A stretch of 64,000 nucleotides of DNA from Streptomyces sp. Ag109_O5-1 (GTDB taxonomy: Bacteria; Actinomycetota; Actinomycetes; Streptomycetales; Streptomycetaceae): assembly GCF_003814875.1 (NCBI RefSeq), contig NZ_RKQF01000001.1, forward strand, positions 10,416,001-10,480,000, written 5' to 3'. The notes beneath the pieces were generated by a model. The model had not been told where the DNA came from. It did not search any database and was given only the letters and a program-made list of their open reading frames with translations. Positions 16,426 to 24,871 of the stretch are shown here, in pieces. The stretch's first letter is position 1. Each line of letters opens with the position of its first letter. A program made the position numbers and the translations under genes.

Positions 16426-16871
16426 GACATCCCTGCGGGTGCGGGGAGCAGCAGTACAGCGAGCCCTTCCGCGGAACGGCCTTGGGAACATCCCCGCGGG
16501 TGCGGGAATGTTCCCTACGCGGATGCCCACGGGTACTGCTGGCCTGGCCCCGCGCCGCGGGGATTTTCCCGACAAGACCGCCTACCGGGTCGTCGAGCGG
16601 GTCTGCTGCTCCCTGCGCCCGCGGGGATGATCCCCATGGCGGCCTGGCGATGGCGTACACGAAGGCATGCTCCCCGCCCCCGCGGGGATGATCCCAGCGG
16701 AGTGGCAGACGGCTGGCCATCTGCTCCCCTTGCCCGCGGGCATGTTCCCTGGAGAAGGCGTTCACGGCGAAGGGGTACGCATTGCTCCCCGCGCCCGCGG
16801 GGGATGTTCCCGATCCGGCCTGGGGTCTGGCCGCCTGATTCTCCTGCTCCCGGACCCGCAGCGATGATCCC
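16426..16871. CRISPR. Degenerate type I-E-like CRISPR array, eight repeats, no cas genes
   Basis: Repeat-like units start near 16426, 16484, 16546, 16607, 16668, 16722, 16783 and 16845. Six of the seven intervals are close to 61 bp, matching a 28-29 bp repeat plus 32-33 bp spacer; one is 54 bp. The common form is TGCTCCCCGCGCCCGCGGGG followed by ATGATCCC or ATGTTCCC, the usual partly palindromic type I-E repeat of actinobacteria. Every unit carries substitutions. The two leftmost units fit better in the opposite orientation. Intervening sequences differ from one another. No cas gene or leader is visible, and the left edge is cut by the IS1380-type element. It is almost certainly inactive. Confidence 0.72.
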
Positions 16872-16939
16872 AGCCCGGCCAGCAGGTCTCCTGCGCAGGT
16901 TGCCTGGTGTCACGAGCGGGGACCGTCGGAGTGTTGCGT

Positions 16940-17137
16940 TTGTGGAGACCCGATAACTGGGTCTGCGGTCAGCATGGTTCCCAGGGGGGTGGGGATTTTC
17001 GCGCGCTAGGAGGAGCGGTTCGTAGGTGGCTCGCGGTGCGAGTCCGAGAGCGCCGAGGTCAGCGTGGCGCGTGACGCGAGGGTGGAGCCTTCCCGGAGAA
17101 CCTGATGACCCGTCAGTAAAGTCAGCATTGAGTCAGC
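16940..17137 (+). repeat. Second copy of the integrase-upstream region
   Basis: This stretch resembles 8464-8671 in order and orientation: TTTGTGGAGACCC, GGCTCGCGGTGCGAGTCCG, then ACCCGTCAGTAAAGTCAGCA, which is near-identical at 17107 and 8638. No integrase follows it here; the 68-bp repeat does. It may be the control region of a lost second integrase, or a duplicate made when the element rearranged. Confidence 0.5.
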
Positions 17138-17138
17138 A

Positions 17139-17206
17139 TCAGTCCGATCAAAGCTGACTACGGCTGGCGAATCCTGCACTTCGAGGGGCGATGGAACGGG
17201 CGGTGT
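17139..17206 (+). repeat. Right copy of 68-bp imperfect direct repeat (candidate att-derived)
   Basis: It matches 4186-4253 without gaps, with about eight substitutions. The first 21 bases (TCAGTCCGATCAAAGCTGAC plus T) and CCTGCACTTCGAGG are unchanged. Chromosomal genes (pirin onward) begin about 90 bp to the right. Divergence of roughly 12 percent means the repeats are old or were never exact duplicates. Confidence 0.7.
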
Positions 17207-17297
17207 TATGTGGTTTTGCTCTCGCTATCTTGATGAACCGGGCGGGGCGTCTTTCGCCTCGCCCGGTGGTGCGTTTGCAGGGTCGCGAAATCCCAGC

Positions 17298-18263
17298 TCA
17301 GCGCACTCTTCCCCGTGGTTTCAGCGGCACCGGCGGCAGTTCGGGGGCGGGTAGAGGCGCTCCGTCGTAACCCTTTACTTCCCCAAATCTCGACCCGCTC
17401 ATCCAGTCCTCGCGGGCCTGTTTGATGTCGTCCTCGGTACGCCCGACGAAGTTCCACCACATCACGAGCTCCTCCTCGAACGGCTCGCCGCCCAGGAGCA
17501 TGATCGCCGCGTCCGAATCGGCGCGCAGGGGGAGCTCGGAGCGGCCGCAGCCCAGGTAGAGCATCGAGCCGGGGAGTACGGGCACGCCGTCGACGTGTAC
17601 CTCGCCGGACATCGCCAGTACGCCGTACTCGAAGTCGGGCTCAAGCGGCAGCCGCAGCTCCGCGCCGTTCGTGAGCGCCAGGTCCGCGCCGACGATCGGG
17701 GTGAACGTCGTGCCCGGGGAGGGCGCGCCGTCGAGGGAGCCGAGGATGACCGTGGCGGTGAGGCCGGGGGCGGTGACCTTCGGCAGGTCGGCGTGGTGTT
17801 CGAACCTCGGGTCCGTGTGCCGGTGGGAGTCCGGGAGCGCCACCCACAGCTGGGCCCCGTGCAGGAACCGGGCGTGCGACCTGGGGCTCTCCTCGGAGTG
17901 GCTGATCGCCCGGCCCGAGGTCATCAGCCCGAGCTCGCGGGGGCGGATCGTCTGCAGGCTGCCGGTCGAGTCGCGGTGCAGCACCTCGCCCTGGTGCAGC
18001 CAGCTCACCGTCTGCAGCCCCATGTGCGGATGCGGCGGCACCTGCATCCCGGGCTCGTCGGCGATGTCGTCGGGGCCGTAATGGTCGACGAACGCCCAGG
18101 CGCCGATCATGCGGCGGCCCAGGTTCGGCAGCAGCCGGCGTACCTCGGTCGACTCGCCGAGTTTCACGTGGCGGGGGCTCAGCAGCTCGCGGACGGGTTC
18201 GGCGACGACGAATCCGCGGCCGCCGCACACGCTCGGTACGGGCGCGCGGTCAAGGTTGCTCAT
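17298..18263 (-). CDS. Pirin-family protein
   Basis: The 321-residue product, starting MSNLDRAPVPSVCGGRGFVV at ATG 18263, is a bicupin. The metal-binding first cupin reads VPPHPHMGLQTVSWLHQGEV, with the paired histidines and a following His/Glu as in iron-containing pirins. HARFLHGAQLWVALPD and a C-terminal cupin (LPGSMLYLGCGRSELPLRAD) follow. Pirins are cytoplasmic metalloproteins acting either as quercetinase-like dioxygenases or as regulators of other proteins; which applies here cannot be told. It follows the kinase gene by about 40 bp on the same strand and may be cotranscribed. It is the first intact gene beyond the island. Confidence 0.9.
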   Translation of the reverse strand: MSNLDRAPVPSVCGGRGFVVAEPVRELLSPRHVKLGESTEVRRLLPNLGRRMIGAWAFVDHYGPDDIADEPGMQVPPHPHMGLQTVSWLHQGEVLHRDSTGSLQTIRPRELGLMTSGRAISHSEESPRSHARFLHGAQLWVALPDSHRHTDPRFEHHADLPKVTAPGLTATVILGSLDGAPSPGTTFTPIVGADLALTNGAELRLPLEPDFEYGVLAMSGEVHVDGVPVLPGSMLYLGCGRSELPLRADSDAAIMLLGGEPFEEELVMWWNFVGRTEDDIKQAREDWMSGSRFGEVKGYDGAPLPAPELPPVPLKPRGRVR

Positions 18264-18304
18264 GCCGCCAAACTTAGCGGCCGGAGGTCCCGGTTGCCGA
18301 GCGG

Positions 18305-19783
18305 TCAGCCGGTCGTACGGAACCCGTCCCGCACGTTGTCGAAGACCGGCCGGTAGGTCTCCCACTTGGCGTCCGGCGCGGAGAGGTAGATGTCGTACTC
18401 CCGGCCGCCCTCGCGGCCGTAGCCCAGGTCGATGGCGCGGAAGACGCGGACCCGGCCCTGGAAGGTGAACTCCCAGATCGCGGCCGGCTGCCCGCGGAAG
18501 GCGGTCCGCTGCATCCGCAGTCTGCGGTAGGTCGAGTAGTTGACCTTGGTGTTGGCCTCGATGTCGGCGAAGTGCGTGATCGGGTCGGCGCCGGCCGGTT
18601 CCACCGTGCCGACGGTGACGCCGGCCAGACCGGTCGGGTCCTTGTAGGTGACCTCGTCGGTGGCCCGGGTGCCGGCCGTCCAGCCGTCGGGGACCGGGAA
18701 GGAGACGCCGAGCTCTTTGTCGGTGATGAGGCGGTAGCCCTGGGGGAGGGGAGAGGGCGAGGTGCTCGTCGGCGCGGCGGCCGGGTGCTTCTTCGCCGCC
18801 GAGTGCGGACCGGGTCCGTGCAGAAGCGTTACTGCCGTCACCGCGGCCGCCGTCGACACCACGATGCCGGCCGCCAGGGCGACGCGCCGACCACGCCGGG
18901 CGCGCCGTCGGCCCCGGCCACCCCGCTCCTGCACGGGCTCGGCCGGCCGCACCACCTCCGTCTCGGCTCCCGACCAGGTCGCCAGCAGGGCCCGTTCCAC
19001 CTGTTCGGCAGCGGGCCGCTGCGCCGGATCCTTGGAGAGCAGCAGCTCGACAAGCGGCTCCAGCGGACCCGCCTGCTTCATCGGCTCGACGGGGTCGGTG
19101 ACGATGGCGTACACCGTCTCCATCGCCGTGTCGCGCTTGAACGGCGGCCGTCCCTCCACCGCCTGGTACAGCGTGGACCCCAGGGACCACAGGTCCGAGG
19201 CCGGTCCCGGGGTCAGCCCGCGCAGCCGCTCCGGCGCCATGTAGGGGATCGAGCCGACCATCTGACCCGTCTGGGTGAGTGTCGACGAACCGGCGGTCAG
19301 GGCGATGCCGAAGTCGGTGAGCACCACCCGGTCGTCCGGGCCGAGCAGTACGTTGCCGGGTTTGACGTCCCGGTGCAGGACACCGGCGGCGTGCGCGGCG
19401 CGCAGGGCGGCGACCATGCCGAGGCCGATCCGGGCGGCCTCCTCGGGCGGCAGCGTCCGGCCGCCTTCCAGGAGGTCGGCGAGGGCGGGCTCGGGCACGT
19501 ACTCCATGACGATGCAGGGGCGGCCGTCGTCGTCCACCACGTCGTGCACGACGACGACATTGGGGTGGACGACCCGAGCGGCACTGCGCGCCTCGCGGCG
19601 GGTGCGTTCGTACAGGGTGGCCAGTTCGTCGTCGGAGAGGTGGGGGCGGGCCTGGATCAGCTTCAGCGCGACCTGCCGGGCCAGTACCTCATCGTCGGCC
19701 CGCCACACCGTGCCCATGCCGCCGCGGCCGATCCGTTCGGTCAGCCGGTACCGCCCGGCGACCAGCCGCCCTTCGTCCGACAC
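18305..19783 (-). CDS. Membrane Ser/Thr protein kinase with C-terminal extracytoplasmic domain
   Basis: The 492-residue protein has a complete kinase domain: glycine loop GRGGMGTVW (about residue 19), catalytic Lys in VALKLIQ, HRDVKPGN loop, DFG and APERL. A basic juxtamembrane linker (RGRRRARRGRRVALAAG), one membrane helix (about residues 300-322) and a Pro/Thr/Ser stretch follow. The outer domain of about 150 residues (ELGVSFPVPDGWTAG, WEFTFQGRVRVFRAIDLGYG) looks like the ligand-sensing part of this Streptomyces kinase class. It would phosphorylate cytoplasmic targets in response to an external cue. The ligand is unknown. Pirin lies immediately downstream and could be a partner or only a neighbour. 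Confidence 0.93.
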   Translation of the reverse strand: MSDEGRLVAGRYRLTERIGRGGMGTVWRADDEVLARQVALKLIQARPHLSDDELATLYERTRREARSAARVVHPNVVVVHDVVDDDGRPCIVMEYVPEPALADLLEGGRTLPPEEAARIGLGMVAALRAAHAAGVLHRDVKPGNVLLGPDDRVVLTDFGIALTAGSSTLTQTGQMVGSIPYMAPERLRGLTPGPASDLWSLGSTLYQAVEGRPPFKRDTAMETVYAIVTDPVEPMKQAGPLEPLVELLLSKDPAQRPAAEQVERALLATWSGAETEVVRPAEPVQERGGRGRRRARRGRRVALAAGIVVSTAAAVTAVTLLHGPGPHSAAKKHPAAAPTSTSPSPLPQGYRLITDKELGVSFPVPDGWTAGTRATDEVTYKDPTGLAGVTVGTVEPAGADPITHFADIEANTKVNYSTYRRLRMQRTAFRGQPAAIWEFTFQGRVRVFRAIDLGYGREGGREYDIYLSAPDAKWETYRPVFDNVRDGFRTTG

Positions 19784-20025
19784 CGCCCCGTCCTCCGCCA
19801 GCTCTGTCCGTGTTCGACGAGTCCCGTCACGATAACCGCCCGTTCCTGATCACCTGCACGGATCTGCCGGAGGCCCGGGCGTCCTGCCTGTGAAGGCACG
19901 GCCGTCCGGGCTCCTTCCCTTGCGAATCGACAGGGGAGGCCTTCGGGCGGCTGCGATTCACGGCCCTGGCTTCTCCTGGGTGTGCGCCGGTTCACTGTGG
20001 CGTGGTGCGGCACCGGCGTCGTACG

Positions 20026-21756
20026 TCAGCGCGCCGTCAGCTTCCACAGGTGGTCGGCGGTGCCGTTGTCGTCCCACTGGAGGACCTGGGCGCCGGACGA
20101 GGTGCTCATGCTGTTCACCCCGAGCAGCAGCCCGCTGTTGTAGTTGGCGATCTTGTAGTAGCCGTCGCCGGACGGGACCAGTTGCCACAGGTGGTCGGCG
20201 GTGCCGTTGTCGCCCCAGATCAGGGCCGTGCCGCCGTCACTGGTGCTCATGCTCGTGATGCCGAGGAGCAGCCCGCTCGCCTGCTGCTGGATCTTGTAGA
20301 GGCCGTTGCCCGCCGCCACCAGGGTCCAGTTCTGGTCCGTGCCGGTGGTGGAGGTGGCCTGGACGACGGCGGTGCCCTGGGCGGTGCCCGCGCCGCTGGT
20401 GTCCAGGGCGAGGCCGCTGTTCTTGTTGGTGATCTGGTAGCGCCCGGCCAGCGAGGTGGCGGTGCCGCTCGGGGTGATCGTCAGGTGGTAGCCGTCGGAG
20501 GCGTTCATCGTGACGGGCACGGTGATCGAGCCGCCGCTGACCGTGTAGGCGGTGTCGGAGATGGTGACGGGGCCCGAGACGGCGGTCGTACGGCCCTTGG
20601 ACGGTGTGTACTCCAGCTTGACGTGCACGGTGCTGCCGAAGGCGGAGAGCGACGACAGTCCGTTGACGGTCACGGCACAGGAACCGGCGCAGCCGCCGGT
20701 GACTACGCTGATCTGGTTGCCCGAGCCGTTGAGGGAGGCGAAGCCGTCGATGCCGGTCTGCGCCGGAGGCGTGGTGACCAGCATGTTGCCGGACATGTCG
20801 CCGTACCACTTGTAGAGCCAGTACGCGCCGTTGGGCGAGCCACCGGTGTCGGTGAGGGTGTCGCCGAGGGTGCCGTAGTGGTTCCAGAAGGCCAGCTCGG
20901 CGTCATGGACCCCCGCCCGCTCGAACTTGGCGACATAGCTCGCCAGCGGTCCGGGGACGCCGACCTCGCTGGTGGTGCCGTACTCCTCGATGGCGATCGG
21001 GCGGGCGCTGAGGCCGAGGCTCGACTCCAGCGCCCGGTAGTCGGCCACGTGCGCGGCGATGTTCGCGCTGCTCTGGAGCTCGTGCCAGCTGATGATGTCG
21101 GGCACCGCGTTGTTCGCGATGGCGTCCTGGAGGAAGGACTTCATCTTGCTGTCGGTGTACGTCGCGAAACTGGGCCCCTGGATGGGCGTGCCGGTGTCCT
21201 TCGCCCGCACCTCCTTGTACGTCCGCGACCAGCCGTCGTCGAAGGCGCCGGCCGCCGAGGTGTCCCAGGTGCCCTCGGGCTCGTTCCACAGTTCGTAGGC
21301 GCTGATATTGGTGGCGCTCGACGCCTTCACGGACGCGACCTGCTTGTCCACGGCGGCCAGCCAGTCGCTCCAACTCACCCACTTGTAGGGGAAGTCGGGA
21401 TACCAGTCCGGCATCCGCACGACCACCTTGGCACCGGCCTTGGCCGCCTCAGGGGCGACGACCAGGGCGTCACCGCCGGGGCTGGACTCGCCGTTGGGCA
21501 GTTGGCTGCCGCCGGGCGCCATCTGCACGAACGTGTTCGGCTTCAGCGGCTCCACCAGGCTGTCCGCCGGGACGCTCGCGGTGTCCAGGCCGTACAGGCT
21601 GCCCGTGGCCACGTGGGTGACCGAGCGCAGGGTCTGGTTCGCGTTCACCACGAGGGTGGTCGACGAGGTGGGTGCCGCCTGGGCGGGGGCCGTGGTGCCG
21701 AGGGCGGCGGTGAGGGCCACGGCGCCCAGGGCGGCTCTGAAAGGGGTGCGGCTCAT
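20026..21756 (-). CDS. Secreted GH39-like glycoside hydrolase with ricin-type lectin domain
   Basis: The 576-residue product begins with a signal peptide (MSRTPFRAALGAVALTAALG, cleavage near APAQA-AP). Residues about 35-290 form a TIM-barrel hydrolase. AYELWNEPEGTW carries the probable acid/base Glu after Asn, and PIAIEEYGTTSEVG the probable nucleophile Glu, in clan GH-A style most like GH39. A beta-sandwich linker is followed by a C-terminal ricin beta-trefoil with three QxW-like repeats (DQNWTLVAAG, DHLWQLVPSG, DHLWKLTAR). The enzyme should act outside the cell on a plant or microbial polysaccharide, held by the lectin domain. It is the last gene of a sugar-uptake operon that also encodes a GH127 enzyme, so arabinose-containing glycans are likely. 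Confidence 0.8.
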   Translation of the reverse strand: MSRTPFRAALGAVALTAALGTTAPAQAAPTSSTTLVVNANQTLRSVTHVATGSLYGLDTASVPADSLVEPLKPNTFVQMAPGGSQLPNGESSPGGDALVVAPEAAKAGAKVVVRMPDWYPDFPYKWVSWSDWLAAVDKQVASVKASSATNISAYELWNEPEGTWDTSAAGAFDDGWSRTYKEVRAKDTGTPIQGPSFATYTDSKMKSFLQDAIANNAVPDIISWHELQSSANIAAHVADYRALESSLGLSARPIAIEEYGTTSEVGVPGPLASYVAKFERAGVHDAELAFWNHYGTLGDTLTDTGGSPNGAYWLYKWYGDMSGNMLVTTPPAQTGIDGFASLNGSGNQISVVTGGCAGSCAVTVNGLSSLSAFGSTVHVKLEYTPSKGRTTAVSGPVTISDTAYTVSGGSITVPVTMNASDGYHLTITPSGTATSLAGRYQITNKNSGLALDTSGAGTAQGTAVVQATSTTGTDQNWTLVAAGNGLYKIQQQASGLLLGITSMSTSDGGTALIWGDNGTADHLWQLVPSGDGYYKIANYNSGLLLGVNSMSTSSGAQVLQWDDNGTADHLWKLTAR

Positions 21757-21819
21757 GACATGGGTCTCCTCACGGAGTTAGGGGAATCAAGCGGTGAGCA
21801 GGGAGGAATCCGGCGGTGA

Positions 21820-22629
21820 TCAGTCCTTCACCGCGCCCGAGGTGACGCCCGCGGCCACGTAGCGCTGGGCGAGGACCAGGAGGACGGCCGCGGGGACCGA
21901 CGCGACGACGGCGGTGGCCATGATCGCGTTCCACTCCTGGTTGTTGTTGCCGATGTACTTGTAGATGCCGAGGGTGATCGGCTTCCAGTCGCCGCCGCCG
22001 TCCAGGGTGTTGGCGAAGACGAAGTCGGACCAGGCCCACAGGAAGCCGAACAGCGAGACGGTGACGATCGCGTTGCGGCTCAGCGGGAGGACGACCGAGC
22101 GGAAGGTGCGCCAGGTGCCGGCGCCGTCGATCCGGGCGGCCGAGATCAGCTCGCCGGGGATGCCCGACATGAACGCGGTGAAGATCATGACGCCGAAGGG
22201 CACGGCGATGGTGGAGTCCGCGATGATCAGCCCCCACCAGGAGTTGAGCAGTCCGAGGTCCAGGAAGATGCCGTAGAACCCCATCGCCATGACGATGCCC
22301 GGGATCATCTGGGCGATGAGCAGGGCCAGACTCAGGGCGCCGCCGGCTCGCGGCCGCAGCTTCGCCAGTGCGTAGCCGGCCGGGGCGGCGATCAGGAGCG
22401 TGAGGGCTACCGTGCCGAGCCCGATCAGCAAGCTGGTGCCCAGGTAGGGGAGTTGGTCGTCGAGGACCGCCCGGTAGCCCTCGAAGGTCGGATGCAGCGG
22501 GAGCAGGTCCGGCGGGTCCTTGCGCATGTCCTGCTGGGGGGTGAGGGACACGTTGAGCATCCAGTACACCGGGAACAGCATCAGCGCCGTGAGGAGGAGA
22601 CCCAGCACGGTGTAGCCACGGGACTTCAT
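21820..22629 (-). CDS. Carbohydrate ABC transporter permease (MalG-type)
   Basis: The 269-residue protein has six predicted membrane helices. It carries the EAA loop of sugar permeases (ISAARIDGAGTWRTFRSVVL, then PLSRNAIVTVSLFGFLWAW), which docks the ATPase. The N-terminal helix (GYTVLGLLLTALMLFPVYWM) is typical of the second permease of a CUT1 system. Its start overlaps the stop of the upstream permease gene by four bases (ATGA at 22626-22629), implying translational coupling. No ATPase gene accompanies the set; Streptomyces CUT1 systems commonly share MsiK encoded elsewhere. Confidence 0.93.
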   Translation of the reverse strand: MKSRGYTVLGLLLTALMLFPVYWMLNVSLTPQQDMRKDPPDLLPLHPTFEGYRAVLDDQLPYLGTSLLIGLGTVALTLLIAAPAGYALAKLRPRAGGALSLALLIAQMIPGIVMAMGFYGIFLDLGLLNSWWGLIIADSTIAVPFGVMIFTAFMSGIPGELISAARIDGAGTWRTFRSVVLPLSRNAIVTVSLFGFLWAWSDFVFANTLDGGGDWKPITLGIYKYIGNNNQEWNAIMATAVVASVPAAVLLVLAQRYVAAGVTSGAVKD

Positions 22630-23513
22630 GTCTCCTGCCTCCTCTGGACGCGGACGTAGAGGAGGCCGAAGACCAGTGCGATGAGGATCAGGATGTTGCC
22701 GACGGCGGCACCGGGACCGAACTTGGGCAGCAGCGTGCCGAAGCCCAGCTGGTACGACCAGGTCGCCAGGGTGGAGGAGGCGTCGCCCGGACCGCCCTTG
22801 GTCATGATCCAGATCAGGTCGAAGACCTTGAGGGTGTAGACGAGCCCGAGCAGCAGGGTGATCGCCGACACCGGGCGCAGCAGCGGGAAGGTGATCCGGC
22901 GGAACTGCTGCCAGGCGCCGGCCCCGTCGAGGGCGGCCGCCTCGTACAGCTCACCGGGGATGTTCTGCAGTCCGCTGTACAGGATGACCAGGTTGAAGGG
23001 GATGCCGATCCAGATGTTGGCGACGATCACCGAGGCCAGCGCCCAGTCCGGCGAGGTCAGCCAGCCGACCGGGTCGATGCCGAAGAAGTGCAGGAAGTAG
23101 TTGACCACCCCCGACTCGCTGTTGAACATCCACGACCAGGTCGACGCCGACACGATCAGCGGCAGCAGCCAGGGGATCAGGAACAGCGCCCGCAGCACGG
23201 TCGACAGCCGGAAGTGCCGGTTGAAGAAGACCGCCAGGGCGAGACCGGCGGCGTACTGGAAGACGATCGAGACGAAGGTGAAGACCATCGTGTGCCGCAT
23301 CGCGGGGCCGAAGGTCGGATCGTCAAGCACCGTCCGGAAGTTGTCCCAGCCGGAGAAGGGCGCGTCGCCCGCCACGAAGGACCGGACGGTGTAGTCGCGC
23401 AGGCTCAGATCGAGGTTGCGGTAGAGGGGGTAGACGTAGAAAGCGGCGAGGTAGGCGAGCAGGGGGAGGACGAAGGCAAGCGCGGTCAGCCGATGCCGAA
23501 GGGCGGGGGACAT
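22626..23513 (-). CDS. Carbohydrate ABC transporter permease (MalF-type)
   Basis: The 295-residue product starts MSPALRHRLTALAFVLPLLA at ATG 23513. It has six helices and the EAA motif (LYEAAALDGAGAWQQFRRIT, then FPLLRPVSAITLLLG). This is the first permease of a CUT1 heterodimer. The open frame continues far upstream through the binding-protein gene, but only as antisense or shifted reading, so 23513 is the start. It lies about 85 bp after the binding-protein gene, separated by a GC-rich hairpin repeat that may tune expression between the two. Confidence 0.93.
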   Translation of the reverse strand: MSPALRHRLTALAFVLPLLAYLAAFYVYPLYRNLDLSLRDYTVRSFVAGDAPFSGWDNFRTVLDDPTFGPAMRHTMVFTFVSIVFQYAAGLALAVFFNRHFRLSTVLRALFLIPWLLPLIVSASTWSWMFNSESGVVNYFLHFFGIDPVGWLTSPDWALASVIVANIWIGIPFNLVILYSGLQNIPGELYEAAALDGAGAWQQFRRITFPLLRPVSAITLLLGLVYTLKVFDLIWIMTKGGPGDASSTLATWSYQLGFGTLLPKFGPGAAVGNILILIALVFGLLYVRVQRRQET

Positions 23514-23532
23514 GCGAACTCCCAGGTGTGTA

Positions 23533-23575
23533 CCGCCCCGATAGGGGCGCGGGGAACTGCGCGACAAGCCCCCAC
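23533..23575. repeat. Streptomyces intergenic hairpin repeat
   Basis: GCCCC-GATA-GGGGC at 23534-23547 is followed by GCGGGGAACTGCGCGACAAG, a sequence found in many Streptomyces intergenic regions. It sits between the binding-protein and permease genes of one operon, where it could attenuate transcription or stabilise the upstream message. Its function is not established. Confidence 0.6.
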
Positions 23576-23599
23576 CGACCCGCAGATTGACAGCCACCG

Positions 23600-24838
23600 T
23601 CAGCCCTTGTGCGCCGCAGCCTGCGCAGCTTCCAGCGCATCCTGCGGGCTCTTGCTGCCGGACAGCGCCGCCTGCACCGCGGTCCACATCGGCTGCGAGA
23701 TGGTCGGGTACTTGGTGCCGAGACCGCCGCTGGTACGGCCCCGGGCCGCCGCGACCGCCGCCACCCAGGGCTTCAACTCCTGGTTCTTCTTCACCTGTTC
23801 GGCCTGTACGGCGGCGGTGGGCGCCACGTACATCAGCGTGGTGTCGGTGGGCAGCAGGTTGGAGTCGCTGGTCAGACAGCCGACGATCTTCTTGCTGAAG
23901 TCGTAGCGCGAGGTGTCCTTCTGCACGGGCACGGTCACGAACTCGCCACCCGTCGGTACCGGCGCCGAACCGCCGCTCTGCCCGGGGATGTTGACGACCC
24001 CGTACGGGAAATCGGCCTTGTCGGCGTTGCCGAGCTGCCAGGTGCCGTTCTCGCTGAACGCGTAGTCCCCGGTGGCGAACTCCTGCCAGCTGGTGGTCTG
24101 GGTGTTCTGCAGCACGTCCTTCGGCGCGTACCCCGCGTCCACCCACTGCTTCCACAGCGACAGCGCCGCAACCCCCTTGGCGGAGTCCAGCTTGGTGAGG
24201 TCGCCGCCCGCGCCCCAGAACCAGGGCAGGAACTGGAAGCTGCCCTCCTCCGTGTTGATCGCCGAGAACGTGATCCCCTTCTTCCCGGCCGCCTTGACCT
24301 TCTTCAATGCGGCCGTGAGCGACGCCCAGTCCTTGACCGAGGCCGGATCGACACCGGCGGCCGAGAGGACCTTCTTGTTGTAGTAGAGCGCGAGGGTATT
24401 GGCCCCGATCGGAACGCCGTAGGAGGCGCCGTCGATCGTGCCGGCGCCGATGATGTTCTGCTGGATCGACGAGGTGTTCAGACCGAGGTCGCTCGTCTTG
24501 TTGAGGATCCCCGCCTCCACCAGCGTCGAGACCACCGGGTTGTCGACCAGCATCACGTCCGGCGCGTTGCCCTGCTGCGCGGCCAGCAGCGCCTTGTTGC
24601 CCAGGTCGGTGGTGTCGTACGCGGTCCGCTTGAGCTTCACCCCGGCCGCGGTGCCGCACGCGGTGACCCGCTTGCCCCAGTCCGAGGAGGCGTCGAACTG
24701 CGGGTACGGGTCCCAGAAGGTGTACGTCCCGCCGGCCGAGGACGACGATCCCGAGGAGCCGGAACCGCCACCGCAGGCGGTGAGAGGGAGAAGGGTCGCC
24801 ATGGCGACGACCAGGAGGGTACGGCGGATGGGTATCAC
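23600..24838 (-). CDS. Extracellular sugar-binding lipoprotein
   Basis: The 412-residue product starts MIPIRRTLLVVAMATLLPLT with the lipobox LTAC, so the mature protein is lipid-anchored at Cys22. A glycine/serine linker precedes the binding domain. The rest has the two-lobed SBP_bac_1 pattern: LAAQQGNAPDVMLVDNPVVS, PIGANTLALYYNKKVLSAAG, WSLGAGGDL-type ligand regions and a C-terminal SQPMWTAVQAALSG. It delivers a carbohydrate to the two permeases encoded just downstream. The sugar cannot be deduced from the protein alone; the adjacent GH127 and GH39-like enzymes suggest an arabinose-containing oligosaccharide. Confidence 0.92.
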   Translation of the reverse strand: MIPIRRTLLVVAMATLLPLTACGGGSGSSGSSSSAGGTYTFWDPYPQFDASSDWGKRVTACGTAAGVKLKRTAYDTTDLGNKALLAAQQGNAPDVMLVDNPVVSTLVEAGILNKTSDLGLNTSSIQQNIIGAGTIDGASYGVPIGANTLALYYNKKVLSAAGVDPASVKDWASLTAALKKVKAAGKKGITFSAINTEEGSFQFLPWFWGAGGDLTKLDSAKGVAALSLWKQWVDAGYAPKDVLQNTQTTSWQEFATGDYAFSENGTWQLGNADKADFPYGVVNIPGQSGGSAPVPTGGEFVTVPVQKDTSRYDFSKKIVGCLTSDSNLLPTDTTLMYVAPTAAVQAEQVKKNQELKPWVAAVAAARGRTSGGLGTKYPTISQPMWTAVQAALSGSKSPQDALEAAQAAAHKG

Positions 24839-24871
24839 GGGGTGACCTCGTTGTCGTAGTGCGGGGGTGGG

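Larger units (their letters stand above)
4186..17206. mobile_element. Candidate decayed genomic island between imperfect direct repeats
   Basis: A 68-bp sequence at 4186-4253 recurs in the same orientation at 17139-17206 with about eight mismatches. Intact chromosomal-looking genes lie outside both copies. Inside are integrase pieces, three insertion sequences, an ISL3 scrap, truncated genes and a relic CRISPR array. The simplest reading is an old integrative element with attL- and attR-derived ends, later invaded by insertion sequences. No replication, transfer or excisionase gene was recognised, so mobility must have been lost. The repeats may instead be two copies of an integrase-linked control region. 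Confidence 0.4.

Noticed and set aside
16426..16871. Treating the CRISPR-like repeats as a minisatellite in a coding gene
   Set aside because: The open frames through the region change composition at each unit, and the 61-bp period is not a multiple of three.
17298..19190. 630-codon frame suggesting a kinase-pirin fusion
   Set aside because: The upstream half is out-of-frame reading of the kinase gene; pirin has its own start at 18263.
20002..21819. 605-codon open frame on the plus strand
   Set aside because: It is antisense to the GH39-like enzyme, is dominated by Gly/Val/Arg/Ala as expected from the complement of GC-rich codons, and has no recognisable domain.
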